A stretch of DNA of 64,000 nt from Lithodes maja (GCA_037953745.1 JBAKBP010007675.1:1-64000), one strand, 5' to 3'; positions 44,785 through 56,962 are shown, numbered from the stretch's first letter. Numbers and translations are program-made. Notes: generated from the sequence alone by a model not told the origin.

Positions 44785-47666
44785 TTTATAGCCAACACCG
44801 GTAAGCAAGTACAAGCCACTGCAGAAAACAATGCTATTAAGGTGAGATGGTTCACTTTTATAGCCAACACCGGTAAGCAAGTACAAGCCACTGCAGAAAA
44901 CAATGCTATTAAGGTGAGATGGTTCACTTTTATAGCCAACACCGGTAAGCAAGTACAAGCCACTGCAGAAAACAATGCTATTAAGGTGAGATGGTTCACT
45001 TTTATAGCCAACACCGGTAAGCAAGTACAAGCCACTGCAGAAAACAATGCTATTAAGGTGAGATGGTTCACTTTTATAGCCAACACCGGTAAGCAAGTAC
45101 AAGCCACTGCAGAAAACAATGCTATTAAGGTGAGATGGTTCACTTTTATAGCCAACACCGGTAAGCAAGTACAAGCCACTGCAGAAAACAATGCTATTAA
45201 GGTGAGATGGTTCACTTTTATAGCCAACACCGGTAAGCAAGTACAAGCCACTGCAGAAAACAATGCTATTAAGGTGAGATGGTTCACTTTTATAGCCAAC
45301 ACCGGTAAGCAAGTACAAGCCACTGCAGAAAACAATGCTATTAAGGTGAGATGGTTCACTTTTATAGCCAACACCGGTAAGCAAGTACAAGCCACTGCAG
45401 AAAACAATGCTATTAAGGTGAGATGGTTCACTTTTATAGCCAACACCGGTAAGCAAGTACAAGCCACTGCAGAAAACAATGCTATTAAGGTGAGATGGTT
45501 CACTTTTATAGCCAACACCGGTAAGCAAGTACAAGCCACTGCAGAAAACAATGCTATTAAGGCGAGATGGTTCACTTTTATAGCCAACACCGGTAAGCAA
45601 GTACAAGCCACTGCAGAAAACAATGCTATTAAGGCGAGATGGTTCACTTTTATAGCCAACACCGGTAAGCAAGTACAAGCCACTGCAGAAAACAATGCTA
45701 TTAAGGTGAGATGGTTCACTTTTATAGCCAACACCGGTAAGCAAGTACAAGCCACTGCAGAAAACAATGCTATTAAGGTGAGATGGTTCACTTTTATAGC
45801 CAACACCGGTAAGCAAGTACAAGCCACTGCAGAAAACAATGCTATTAAGGTGAGATGGTTCACTTTTATAGCCAACACCGGTAAGCAAGTACAAGCCACT
45901 GCAGAAAACAATGCTATTAAGGTGAGATGGTTCACTTTTATAGCCAACACCGGTAAGCAAGTACAAGCCACTGCAGAAAACAATGCTATTAAGGTGAGAT
46001 GGTTCACTTTTATAGCCAACACCGGTAAGCAAGTACAAGCCACTGCAGAAAACAATGCTATTAAGGTGAGATGGTTCACTTTTATAGCCAACACCGGTAA
46101 GCAAGTACAAGCCACTGCAGAAAACAATGCTATTAAGGTGAGATGGTTCACTTTTATAGCCAACACCGGTAAGCAAGTACAAGCCACTGCAGAAAACAAT
46201 GCTATTAAGGTGAGATGGTTCACTTTTATAGCCAACACCGGTAAGCAAGTACAAGCCACTGCAGAAAACAATGCTATTAAGGTGAGATGGTTCACTTTTA
46301 TAGCCAACACCGGTAAGCAAGTACAAGCCACTGCAGAAAACAATGCTATTAAGGTGAGATGGTTCACTTTTATAGCCAACACCGGTAAGCAAGTACAAGC
46401 CACTGCAGAAAACAATGCTATTAAGGTGAGATGGTTCACTTTTATAGCCAACACCGGTAAGCAAGTACAAGCCACTGCAGAAAACAATGCTATTAAGGTG
46501 AGATGGTTCACTTTTATAGCCAACACCGGTAAGCAAGTACAAGCCACTGCAGAAAACAATGCTATTAAGGTGAGATGGTTCACTTTTATAGCCAACACCG
46601 GTAAGCAAGTACAAGCCACTGCAGAAAACAATGCTATTAAGGTGAGATGGTTCACTTTTATAGCCAACACCGGTAAGCAAGTACAAGCCACTGCAGAAAA
46701 CAATGCTATTAAGGTGAGATGGTTCACTTTTATAGCCAACACCGGTAAGCAAGTACAAGCCACTGCAGAAAACAATGCTATTAAGGTGAGATGGTTCACT
46801 TTTATAGCCAACACCGGTAAGCAAGTACAAGCCACTGCAGAAAACAATGCTATTAAGGTGAGATGGTTCACTTTTATAGCCAACACCGGTAAGCAAGTAC
46901 AAGCCACTGCAGAAAACAATGCTATTAAGGTGAGATGGTTCACTTTTATAGCCAACACCGGTAAGCAAGTACAAGCCACTGCAGAAAACAATGCTATTAA
47001 GGTGAGATGGTTCACTTTTATAGCCAACACCGGTAAGCAAGTACAAGCCACTGCAGAAAACAATGCTATTAAGGTGAGATGGTTCACTTTTATAGCCAAC
47101 ACCGGTAAGCAAGTACAAGCCACTGCAGAAAACAATGCTATTAAGGTGAGATGGTTCACTTTTATAGCCAACACCGGTAAGCAAGTACAAGCCACTGCAG
47201 AAAACAATGCTATTAAGGTGAGATGGTTCACTTTTATAGCCAACACCGGTAAGCAAGTACAAGCCACTGCAGAAAACAATGCTATTAAGGTGAGATGGTT
47301 CACTTTTATAGCCAACACCGGTTAGCAAGTACAAGCCACTGCAGAAAACAATGCTATTAAGGTGAGATGGTTCACTTTTATAGCCAACACCGGTAAGCAA
47401 GTACAAGCCACTGCAGAAAACAATGCTATTAAGGTGAGATGGTTCACTTTTATAGCCAACACCGGTAAGCAAGTACAAGCCACTGCAGAAAACAATGCTA
47501 TTAAGGTGAGATGGTTCACTTTTATAGCCAACACCGGTAAGCAAGTACAAGCCACTGCAGAAAACAATGCTATTAAGGTGAGATGGTTCACTTTTATAGC
47601 CAACACCGGTAAGCAAGTACAAGCCACTGCAGAAACAAATGCTATTAAGGGGGGATGGTTCACTTT
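44785..47666. repeat. 72-bp tandem array, 40 copies
   Basis: The monomer AGCCAACACCGGTAAGCAAG-TACAAGCCACTGCAGAAAAC-AATGCTATTAAGGTGAGATG-GTTCACTTTTAT repeats from 44791 to 47599 at exactly 72 bp. Nearly all copies are identical; exceptions are a T-to-C change at 45563 and 45635, a TAG at 47323, and a diverged last copy. Since 72 is divisible by three, long open frames appear on both strands, but these are shadows. The array sits between inverted family-1 MITE copies. Confidence 0.97.
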
Positions 47667-47689
47667 TTGGGCGATTTTTGCATGTATTC

Positions 47690-48009
47690 ATTATTTTTCT
47701 AGTTTCCTCCCTAGACCTCCATCAAATTAAAAAAAAAAACATCCATTAGAACCCCCTTCTATATTAATTTGTACATTTTTCGGTAGAAAAATTTCCCGGC
47801 CGAAGGCCGATTCTTTTAACATTACAGGCTCACTATCGTTCGCCAGGGGAAAAAATCGACACATAAATAGCACGAAAGGTCTAAATATTGACGAAGAAAT
47901 GGGGCGAAAGGTCTGAAAATCGACTAACTAATGGGGCAAACATCTGAAAACTAATGGGGCTAAACACGATGGACAAAGTGGTCCATAAAACCGGCCCATC
48001 CCCCCTTAA
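47690..48009 (+). mobile_element. MITE family 1 copy, diverged
   Basis: Matches the 44105 element in reverse, from AGTTTCCTCCCTAGACCTCC to CCCCCCTTAAAG. It immediately follows the 72-bp array. Confidence 0.7.
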
Positions 48010-48144
48010 AGCCCTTGGATAAGTACCACACACTTAGTGAGTCCTTCAAGCAGCATATCCAGACACACTAAACACTTACTGATCAACCGAGGTTGTATAG
48101 CCACCAACACTACACATTTAGAAAGCCTTCAATCCACAACACAT

Positions 48145-48467
48145 TTAAGGGGAGGTTTTTAGTTTGGTCTCTAGATATCCATCAAACTTAAGATTACACC
48201 CCCTTGAGCCCCTTTCAAGATCAATTTGTACATTTTTCGGTAGAAAAATGTCCCGGCTGAAAGCCAGTTCCTCTTAAACTACAGACTCGCTATCGCTCGC
48301 CAGGATAAAATCGACAAGGTCTTAAAATTGACCGAAATGGGTCGAAAGTTCTTAAAATCATCAAAATAATGGGGGCGAACATCTTAAAATCTCAAAAGCA
48401 ATGGGGCTAAACATGAGGGAGAAAGAGGTAAAGAAAATAATCCCTCAAGTGTTAATCTCCCCTAATG
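48145..48467 (+). mobile_element. MITE family 1 copy
   Basis: TTAAGGGGAGGTTTTTAG starts it and GTTAATCTCCCCTAA ends it. It is the inverted counterpart of 44105-44442, about 3.7 kb away, with close similarity over the whole length. Confidence 0.8.
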
Positions 48468-49041
48468 CACCTTCAACTCGCTACACATGTATTGAGCCAT
48501 CAAAGCTGTCAAGCCCAGAATGCTACCCATTTAGTGAGCTTTCAGACCAGTCCTGCCAGCACCCTTTAGACTACAGAGCGACAATGTTGAGCCTCACCTG
48601 GAGACAGATGCCTTGATAATAACTACGATGCTGAAGGTGACCCTGAGCCCTGCACTATTTATACTATCTTGTACAGCCCAGCTACTATAGAGAAGTATAT
48701 AATATCACCATCATAGCCAGAGACACCGCAATCGCTCGAACCATCGCCTCCAACACCAAGACAGGTCCTGATGTGGCGGCGTCTACGCCGTGGGGCCACC
48801 TCCCGAGGCTGCCAACCGCGGATGGCTGCCGACCCTCCACGGCCGAAGACAAAATCAACGACCAGTGGAGGAAAACCGGATGCCGGCCGCGGGGAGCAGT
48901 TTCAGGAGTCAAACCGTCACAACTATCCCCTGCCCCCTCCCTGGGGGAACGGGTCCTTGGAGCGGCTTCGGTCGCGCCGGGAATTTCCACACCTCTCACA
49001 CCACACACACACATCACACAGTTTTTCCTGCACCGAGAAAT

Positions 49042-49500
49042 GACTCTCCGGCTGTCATTTCTCGAAGACTTCTTCTAGCCGGAGATATTGAGAGCAACCC
49101 AGGACCCACGTACATATACATATGTCCAACTTGCTAAAAACCCATCACTTCGAGTCGCCATACTAAGGGTTCAGTTCTCTGCAATTCATGCGGAAACTGG
49201 ACCCACTTCACCTGCACAACACTTGCCTCCAAGAAACACTACACAAACACCTGGACCTGTTCCTCATGCCCCTCCCTCTCCCAGTCAAATCCCTCACCTA
49301 AAACCCGTCCACCTCTCCTCCCCAACCAACCTAACCTTCCCATATCATCCACTCCCCCCCCCCCCCCTAAAACCCGTCCACCTCTCCTCCCTAACCCACC
49401 TAACCTTCCCATACCATCCACATCCTCAACTCAACACACCACACCCCATCCTAATCCATTCCAACCCCCATCTCCTGCTCCCCAATCCCCCCCCCACCTC
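49042..49500 (+). pseudogene. LINE A 5' ORF region: 2A-like peptide and PHD finger
   Basis: In the frame ending at TAA 49135 the peptide LLLAGDIESNPGP (49069-49107) matches the 2A consensus GD(V/I)ExNPGP, which makes ribosomes skip the final Gly-Pro bond. It is followed by CPTC, then after one TAA (49135-49137) the same frame gives CNSCGNWTHFTC and WTCSSC, completing a PHD-like C4HC3 finger (about 49123-49272). A proline-rich linker with a duplicated KTRPPLLPN block and C-runs follows, where the frame is lost. 2A-like peptides are known in several non-LTR retrotransposons. The single stop and C-run slippage make this copy defective. Confidence 0.85.
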
Positions 49501-49542
49501 ACCCATCCCCCCCCCCCCCCCCATCCTCGTGCAGCAGCACCC

Positions 49543-50312
49543 AACATACATCGTGCACATAACATTAACATTCTTCAACTGAACATAGATGGCATTAACA
49601 CAAAGAAACACGAACTCTCACACTTCATCAAACAACACAACATACACATTGCCATCTTACAAGAAACAAAACTCCGCACAACACAAAAAACACCCACATT
49701 TCATAATTTCACCACCATCATACAAGACCGGGCTGTCGGCGGGGGCGGTGGACTCATCACCCTGGTACACAAAGAAATATCATACATAGTTACCAGTGTA
49801 CCAACCAAATCCCTCCTCCCCCCAAATGATAACACAACAGAAATACAGTCAATTAAAATACGCACTGGCAACAACTCCAACATAACCATCATAAACACAT
49901 ACATCCCTCCCCAAACATCCCCTACAGTACCAAATGAATACAGACCACACTTACAACATATCACAAACACCCCACACACCCCACACATCATCCTGGGTGG
50001 TGACTTCAACGCCAAGACGTCGGCCTGGTTTGTCGACAACCCCGACACAGACAGAGGGCTGGTACTACAAAACCAAACCGATAACCTCATCATCCTTAAC
50101 GACATCCATCAACATACCCATATTCCTCACCAAGCCCTCTATAACCCATCATCTCCAGACATCACCTTTTGCTACCCAGAACTCGCCCCCACAACATCCT
50201 GGAGGGTGGTCAGAACCTTAGGCTCTGACCACCTCCCGATCATTATCAACCTTTCGCACCCTACAAATCCACATGCTGCACACCTTCCCACACCTCCCCA
50301 GACCCAGAAAAC
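49543..50312 (+). pseudogene. LINE A apurinic-type endonuclease domain
   Basis: Frame after the C-runs starts HNINILQLNIDGIN and continues IAILQETKL (about 49650), GGGGGLITLVHK (about 49740), IINTYIPP (about 49890), LGGDFNAK (about 49996) and GSDHLPIII (about 50222). These are the usual motifs of APE-like endonucleases that nick the target for LINE integration. The domain ends where LINE B is inserted. Confidence 0.85.
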
Positions 50313-50331
50313 ACCCACATTAATCCCATCT

Positions 50332-51018
50332 ATGGCCACTGACCACCCTACTGCTGCTGATCAAATACATTTGCAGGATGAACGTAGGATGCAACAAGCC
50401 CCCATATCAGGCTCCCCTTCCACATCGCCTCCCCCCTCACCACTGCCACCTGCCCACCTACAACCGACCCGTAACTCCACCCCCATGCAGGCCTCACCCA
50501 CCCATACAGCAAGCCCACTATCACCCACAACCACACTTAGCTCACCACATAACCCCTTGCAGCCCCAGCCACACCTACTGGGGTTGTCTACACCGGTGTG
50601 CAGATATTATCTGGAAAGAAGGTGCTACTTTGGTCAAAAGGGTGAATATAATGGGAATTCTTGTAGATTTGCTCATTCCAAAATTTGCAACAACATAACC
50701 AGACATGGAAAATGTAGATTTGGTGAAACCTGCAAATACCACCACCCATCCCTTTGCAAGACATCACTTGAGAACAAGACCTGCTACAATATGAAATGCC
50801 CAGCTTTTCATATTAAAGGGACTTGGAGATATGCTAGACCTAACACGAATGGTAGCCCAAAAAACTCTCTAGTTATGCGAGGACGAGACAGAGGAAAAAG
50901 GCAAGGAGGGAAAGGGCAGATGAAGATGAAGAGACTGAGGGAGATGGAAGTGCATATAGAACACCTCGAGCACCTCCTGGCCTCCCAAGAGTGGCCAATA
51001 CATCCCGAAGACTATTAG
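50332..51018 (+). CDS. LINE B ORF1: three CCCH zinc fingers
   Basis: ATG 50332 opens a 228-residue protein with a Pro/Ser/Thr-rich N-terminal half and three CCCH fingers (about residues 90-165): CRYYLERRCYFG...CRFAH, CNNITRHGKCRFGETCKYHH and CKTSLENKTCYNMKCPAFH. A basic tail and a coiled-coil-like end (LREMEVHIEHLEHLLASQEW) follow, then TAG 51016. CCCH fingers normally bind RNA; in LINE ORF1 proteins they likely coat the element's RNA. The ORF is intact and overlaps the endonuclease ORF in another frame, so a frameshift or re-initiation may link them. Confidence 0.8.
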   Translation: MATDHPTAADQIHLQDERRMQQAPISGSPSTSPPPSPLPPAHLQPTRNSTPMQASPTHTASPLSPTTTLSSPHNPLQPQPHLLGLSTPVCRYYLERRCYFGQKGEYNGNSCRFAHSKICNNITRHGKCRFGETCKYHHPSLCKTSLENKTCYNMKCPAFHIKGTWRYARPNTNGSPKNSLVMRGRDRGKRQGGKGQMKMKRLREMEVHIEHLEHLLASQEWPIHPEDY

Positions 51019-51029
51019 GTACACATACC

Positions 51030-54000
51030 GTAGTACTCCAAACAATGCCTCCCCAATCTTGTTTGCAAATATCCAAGGCCTAAAAAATAGAACCACGAAC
51101 AAAGTACCATTTATTAGGGGCCTGCTAGAAGAAGGAAACGCTATATTTGCGGCTCTCACAGAAACTCACATTAAAGATCAGGAAGATAGTGAGGTATGGA
51201 TTCCTGGTTACAACCTACATAGGGTGGACAGAACGCATAGATCACATGGAGGTGTAGCCTTGTACATACATGACTCACTGATATGTACTGAATTCCTAAA
51301 TAACAGTAATGAAGTGGTGGAAATACTTGGAGTTAAAATAGAATCCCTAAATTTAGCAGTTATTGTTACATACAGGCCTCCAGACTCATCCCGAGAAGAA
51401 TTCAAAACCCAGCTCAACAAAATAAAATCAGAAGTGGAAACCCTGGGGAACCCAACACCAAATATTATATGGCTAGGAGACTTTAACCTACCAAACATTA
51501 AATGGAGACAACTAGAAAACCAGTTAGTGGCAAATAACACCGGAGAAGCAAATACTAATACGAGAGAGCTTTTTGAACTTTGTGATTTTTTTTTAGTCTT
51601 ACCCAACATATTGCTGAACCCACACGGGAAAACAATATCTTAGACCTGGTCTTCACTAACAACGACTCTCTAGTACACAGCATTAACATATCGGACACAA
51701 CATACTCAGATCATAAATTAATTGAGATCAAAACAACCTTAGAAAGTGTACAGACAACCTCAGAATCGAGAACAAAAACCGGCCCCTTCAGTAAATTTAA
51801 CTTCAATAACAAAAACATTAGGTGGGAAGAGGTAAATCAAGAAATGGAAGAAATAGACTGGGAAGATTTAATGGATAACCTGACACCAGCAGAATGTCTA
51901 GTCTTAATAACAGAAACCATGACCCAAATCTGTAGCCACCATATACCTGCAAGACAAACAAAACGAAGAAGCAAACAAGATCGGCAAAGGAGGAGGCTGT
52001 ACAGAAGAAGAAAATTACTCACACAAAGGCGCACACAACAAAATCTACAGGATAGGCAAAAGGTCGAAATAGATAGAGAAATTGTGGAAATTGAACAAAG
52101 GCTAAGAATATCATATGAACTACAACATATGGAAGAGGAGAGGAAAGCTATTGCAGGTATAAAGGAAAATTCCAAATACTTCTTTTCATACGCCAAACAA
52201 AAGGCTAAAACAACATCAAACATCGGCCCACTGAGCAAAGGGGACAGCTCTTTCACAGGGGACAAAAAGGAAATGAGCGAACTCTTAAGCAGGCAGTATG
52301 AATTGGCATTCAGTGAGCCTGATGAAACAAAAGTCATCAGAGACCAAAATATATTTTTCATGGAAACCTCCCCCACGGAAACCCCTCAGATGCTGGATAT
52401 TGATTTCGGTCCAAGACATAGAAGAGGCCATTTCCAACATGCCATCCCACTCGGCACCAGGCCCGGACTCATGGAATTCGATCCTAATGAAGAAATGTAA
52501 GGAAAACCTCTCAAAACCCCTGGCTATAATGTGGAGAAGGAGTCTAGACACTGGTGACATACCAGATAGCTTGAAAAACGCAATAATTGCCCCACTGCAT
52601 AAAGGAGGGAGTAAAGCACTACCAAAAAACTACCGCCCGGTAGCTCTAACTTCTCACATCATTAAAGTTTTCGAGCGAGTCCTGCGAAGCAAAATTTCAA
52701 CATTCATGGAGACAAATGAACTACACAACACCGGTCAACATGGGTTCAGAGCGGGAAGATCATGTCTCTCACAACTTTTGGAACACTATGACAAAATTCT
52801 TAAAGCGCTAGAAGAAAAGAAAAACGTGGATGTCATTTACACCGATTTTGCTAAGGCATTTGATAAATGTGACCATGGTATAATAGCCCACAAACTGAAA
52901 GCAAAAGGTATAACTGGGAAAATCGGACGGTGGATATACAATTTCCTCGTAAACCGAAAACAATCAGTAGCAGTAAACCAAGTCACATCTGAGCCTTCGG
53001 ATGTCAAAAGCTCAGTGCCCCAAGGAACAGTGCTAGCGCCCCTTCTGTTCCTCATACTAATTTGAGACATAGATACCAACACCAGACACAGTACGGTGTC
53101 GTCTTTTGCTGATGACACAAAATTAAGCAAGATAGTAAACACACAAGAGGACACAGGCCGACTGCAGGAAGACATGAATGTAGTGTTCCAGTGGACCAGG
53201 GAAAACCACATGCAATTCAATGAGGAAAAATTCCAATTAATACGGTACGGAGATAATAATGGTGTTAAAGAAATTACAAATTACTTAACAGAATCCAACC
53301 ACATAATAGAACGGAAAGACAGTGTGAAAGACCTTGGGGTATTAATGTCTGAAAATATGGGTTTCAAAGTACATAACCAGGTCAAAGTGGCGGCTGCGAA
53401 ACGTCTAACGGGTTGGATTCTGCGTACTTTTAAAACACGCGGGGAATTGCCTATGATAACGCTCTTCAAATCTCTAGTGCTACCGCGGCTTGAATACTGT
53501 AGCGTATTAACATCCCCATACAAAGCAGGTGAAATAAATGACGTAGAGAGTGTACAAAGAAATTTCACTTCGCATATAAGTTCGATAAAACATCTACACT
53601 ATTGGGAGCGTTTAAGAGCACTGAATCTGTAGTCACTGGAACGTAGAAGAGAACGTTACCTAATAATATACACGTGGAAAATCGCAGAGGGTTTAGTACC
53701 AAACTTACATACTCCGATAGTCATGAAATTCAGTGATAGGAGAAGCTGGGAATGCGAAATCCCCCGGATGAATAACAGGGGTGCTATGGGCTCTCTGCGA
53801 GAGGGCTGGTTATCACACAGAGGCCCACATCTCTTCAACAAACTCCCACGGCGAGTAAGAGACATGAGGGACATCTCGTTAGACAACTTCAAGAGAGCCC
53901 TAGATGTCGAACTGCAAAAAGTGCCAGACGAGCCCATCCTCGCAAGGGAGCGAGCTGTCGCTTCAAACAGTCTACTGCACCAGATCACCACCCATAACGA

Positions 54001-54057
54001 GGGGCGTCGCGCTCCTTGGTGCCGCTATAAGAGCGGCGAACACATCAAAAGGTATCA
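51030..54057 (+). pseudogene. LINE B endonuclease-RT protein
   Basis: The endonuclease has LFANIQGLKN (51059), AALTETHI, GGVALYIHDS, VTYRPPDSS and WLGDFNLP; after a one-base slip in the T-run at about 51587-51594 it continues AEPTRENNILDLVFTNN and TYSDHKLIEI. A basic linker follows. A second frameshift at about 52407 separates it from the RT: APGPDSWNS, NYRPVALTS, HGFRAGRSC, YTDFAKAFDKCDH, VPQGTVLAPLLF, then TGA at 53063-53065 and FADDTKLS. Another stop, TAG 53630-53632, precedes the C-terminus (SLERRRERYLIIYTWKI) running to about 54050. Four lesions. Clade is CR1-like by motif, not exactly placed. Confidence 0.8.
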
Positions 54058-54109
54058 AAAGGTATCACCACCAAAACCAGACTCACCCCAGCTAGCCACA
54101 AACACACAT

Positions 54110-54836
54110 ACACCAATTATAAAAGAGCTAACTGGGAAGCATTCACAAATGAGACAGAACAACACCTCACAACTCTAAACAGTACACCCATCACTAACAT
54201 CAACAATGCTGTACACATACTCAATAAAACTATCCAAAACGCTGACAAGAAACACATTCCAAGAGGTAACAGAAAAAGACACAACCCCAACTTCACACCA
54301 GAAATTCAAAACCTCATCAGACAACGCAACATACTGAAACACTCCCCAGCACACCCCACACAAGACATCACACAACAAATTCAAGCACTCAACACCCAAA
54401 CTAACAACAAAATACAAGAACAACAAAAACTAAATTGGAATAACTTCCTACAAACACTTGATCACAAAACAAACTCCAAAAAAACTCTACAAAACACTAA
54501 ACAGCATCACACTTTCCAACAGCAACACAACACAATCACATGCTGCAATCACAACAACAGACTCTACTCCTTCATGTAAACAACAAGCAAACACTCTCAT
54601 CAATCACTTCTCACATGTCAGCCATCTAAAACCTCACAAAGACGACCGACGTGTCATCCGACGTAAGAGACAATTCCCCACAGACCCTGACTATACACCC
54701 TTCACCAATCACCAGACAAAGCATATCATCAACAATCTCAAGCACTCACCCGCCTGTGGCCTAGACAACATAAGCAACATACACCTCAGACACCTGGGAC
54801 CACAAGGCATACAAGCACTCACTAACATATCAAACT
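54110..54836 (+). pseudogene. LINE A endonuclease-RT linker and first RT blocks
   Basis: LINE A resumes in the frame NYKRANWEAFTNETEQHL, with a frameshift in the A-run at about 54478, and continues as KLYKTLNSIT, LINHFSHV and SPACGLDNISNIHLRHLGP, the first RT block, up to the 427-bp insert. Only a point slip and the insert separate it from the downstream RT. Confidence 0.8.
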
Positions 54837-54850
54837 ACAGCTATTCACAC

Positions 54851-55277
54851 TGGTGATGGGCTGGTCTATCAGAGTGAGAACTGAGCGATCTCTGCCATAC
54901 CCATAGCTTACTCTGACTGTTCCTTTTACTTTTACTTATATATTTTCTAGATCTCAAGTGACGGCGTCTCTTCCGTGGATTGACCTCCCAATCTACCAAG
55001 ATTGGAAGCCAAAGCGTCACATTTTTCCTTTGCCCCTCAACTTTCTCTTCATAATTGCTGAGGGGCACAGGGCCCTGGGTGGGGCTTTGGTTTCCCGGGC
55101 GTTTCCTCACCCTCCCCAGCTCCCCGCCATGGAGTGGCTTCGGTCACCCAGGCTTTATTGTGGTCGGCAGGGAGGGTTCTGTGGGGGCGCTCGGTTATGG
55201 CCTTGGCCTTGCTCGGGGCCTTGGGGCTGTTCGGCCAGGCAGCTTGGGGAACAGGAACAGCAACAACAACAACAACA
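54851..55277 (+). mobile_element. 427-bp SINE-like insert sharing LINE A's 3' tail
   Basis: Target duplication ACAGCTATTCACAC is at 54837-54850 and 55278-55291. The insert ends GGGCTGTTCGGCCAGGCAGC, GGGGAACAGGAACAGC, (CAA)n; LINE A itself ends GGGCTGTTCGGCCAGGCAGC, TTAGGGAA, (CAA)n. Homology of about 75 bp reaches upstream through GGCCTTGGCCTTG-like sequence. The middle (TGGAGTGGCTTCGGTC) also resembles LINE A's 5' part. The first ~100 bp are unrelated and contain the inverted pair TCAGAGTGAG/CTTACTCTGA. Confidence 0.85.
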
Positions 55278-56962
55278 ACAGCTATTCACACAACACAATA
55301 CCAGACATTTGGAAGCATGGTATCATCATCACATTCCCCAAACCCAACAAAGACCCCACGCTACCCTCCTCGCACCGCCCCATCACACTCCTTTGCTCCC
55401 CCTCCAAAGTCATGGAACACCTAGTATTACAACTAATTACACCTGACCTACCCCTAGCTCCAACACAACATGGCTTTAGGCCACTGCACTCCACAAACAC
55501 TCTTCTCACAGACCTTACACAAAGAGCTTTCGACGGCATCAACTCAGCTAGACCACCACACAGATCACTATTAGCCACGCTCGACATTAGTAAAGCCTTC
55601 GATGCCATCCCCCGCCACAACCTAACAAACAAAATCTACAACACAAACATGCACAACAACACAAAAAGGTGGCTGGCCAACTTCCTAGCAGGCAGATGTG
55701 CACACGTATCTTTTGCCGGTCAGTCATCTAAAATCAGAAACTTTCCAAACGGAGTCCCACAAGGATCCGTCCTATCGCCCGCACTCTTCAATCTGTACAT
55801 GCACGATATAACTACACCCAATACGCCCCAAATAAACTTAGCCTACTATGCAGATGACATAACACTCACATGCACACACCATGACCCAAAAAGAGCAACA
55901 GATCTCCTTCAACCCTATCTCAACACACTACATGGCTGGTGCACTACAAACAGACTTAATCTAGCCCCAGCCAAATCCACCGCAACCCTGCTCACAAGTT
56001 GGACAGGAGAACACGAATACATCCCTCAACTCACCATAAACAACACACCCCTAACACATACACACACACCCAAAATCCTAGGAGTAACATATGATACTCA
56101 TATGACATTCAAACAGCACACCACAAACATTAAAAAGAAAGTGACACCCAGACTTAACGCCCTCAGGTCACTTGCTCACACAAAATTTGGACACAACAAA
56201 GAAACTACCACCACAGTATATAAACAATACATAAGATCAGTGATGGAATACGGAAGCTCAGCCTGGGCTTCTAACCTAGCTGAAACACATCATAAGACCT
56301 TACAGACTATTCAAAACAAAGCCCTGAAGATCATTACAGGTTGCACAGCTACTGCACCCACAGATCACCTACATCAAGAAACCAAAATCCTCAAAGTCAA
56401 AGACCATCTGGACATGAGAGGCACTCAATTCCTGGCAGCAGCCTCCACGAACCAAGACCACCCACTAAACTACATGGCAACACACCCACAGACACCAAGA
56501 AATATCAAAACAACACCCAGCACACGGTATCACACACAATTATTGTCCTCTCTCCCTCCCTGCCCACCCCGAACCAACTTCCAGAAGCACATCCATACTC
56601 ATATCTCTCACCGATCCATCCACTCACTCACAGACAACACGCAGCTGCATGCACGACCTCCCGAAATCCATCCTTCTGAATCCTCCCTTCCTCGCGAGGA
56701 CAGAGTCCACCTGGCCAGGCTGAGATGCGGACACCATCCAGCTCTCCTGAGCTATCAGAAGAGACTGGATGACTCCGTTGTCGACGCCTGCCCGGGATGT
56801 AACACAGCACCCCATACCATTAAACACATCATAGAAGACTGCATTTCACACAACCACTTACGCCAACAACACAATTTACACTCAATGAGAGCTCTGTGGG
56901 AAAGCCCGATCGTGGCCATGGCCTTCCTCAGGGACTCGGGGCTGTTCGGCCAGGCAGCTTAG
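55278..56962 (+). CDS. LINE A RT domain and C-terminus
   Basis: From IPDIWKHGIIITFPKPNKDP this open frame has HRPITLLCSPSKVMEHLV, QHGFRPLHSTNTLLTDL, LDISKAFDAIPRHNL, NGVPQGSVLSPALFNLYMHD, YYADDITL (about 55845), ILGVTYDTHMTF and YGSSAWASN. It ends with HLARLRCGHHPALLSY, CPGCNTAPHTIKHIIEDC (a CxxC...H...C finger-like motif) and LRDSGLFGQAA, TAG 56960-56962. No lesion is seen within the frame. The upstream frame from 55055 enters through the 427-bp insert and should not be taken as coding. Confidence 0.85.

Larger units (their letters stand above)
50313..54072 (+). mobile_element. LINE B: CCCH-finger LINE inserted in LINE A
   Basis: LINE A codons on the two sides (PQTQK and TRLTPASH) join across a candidate 5-bp duplication AAAAC (50308-50312, 54073-54077). 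The 3' end is the tandem word AAAAGGTATC (54046-54066), a short-repeat tail, not poly(A). The 5' end is near 50313. Confidence 0.75.

Noticed and set aside
44758..47730. 977-, 850- and 827-residue ORFs
   Set aside because: All are shadows of the 72-bp repeat, whose length is a multiple of three, and appear in several frames on both strands; no start context or non-repeat domain.
55055..55277. N-terminal part of the 635-residue ORF as RT coding
   Set aside because: This part lies inside the 427-bp insert; real RT homology starts after 55291.
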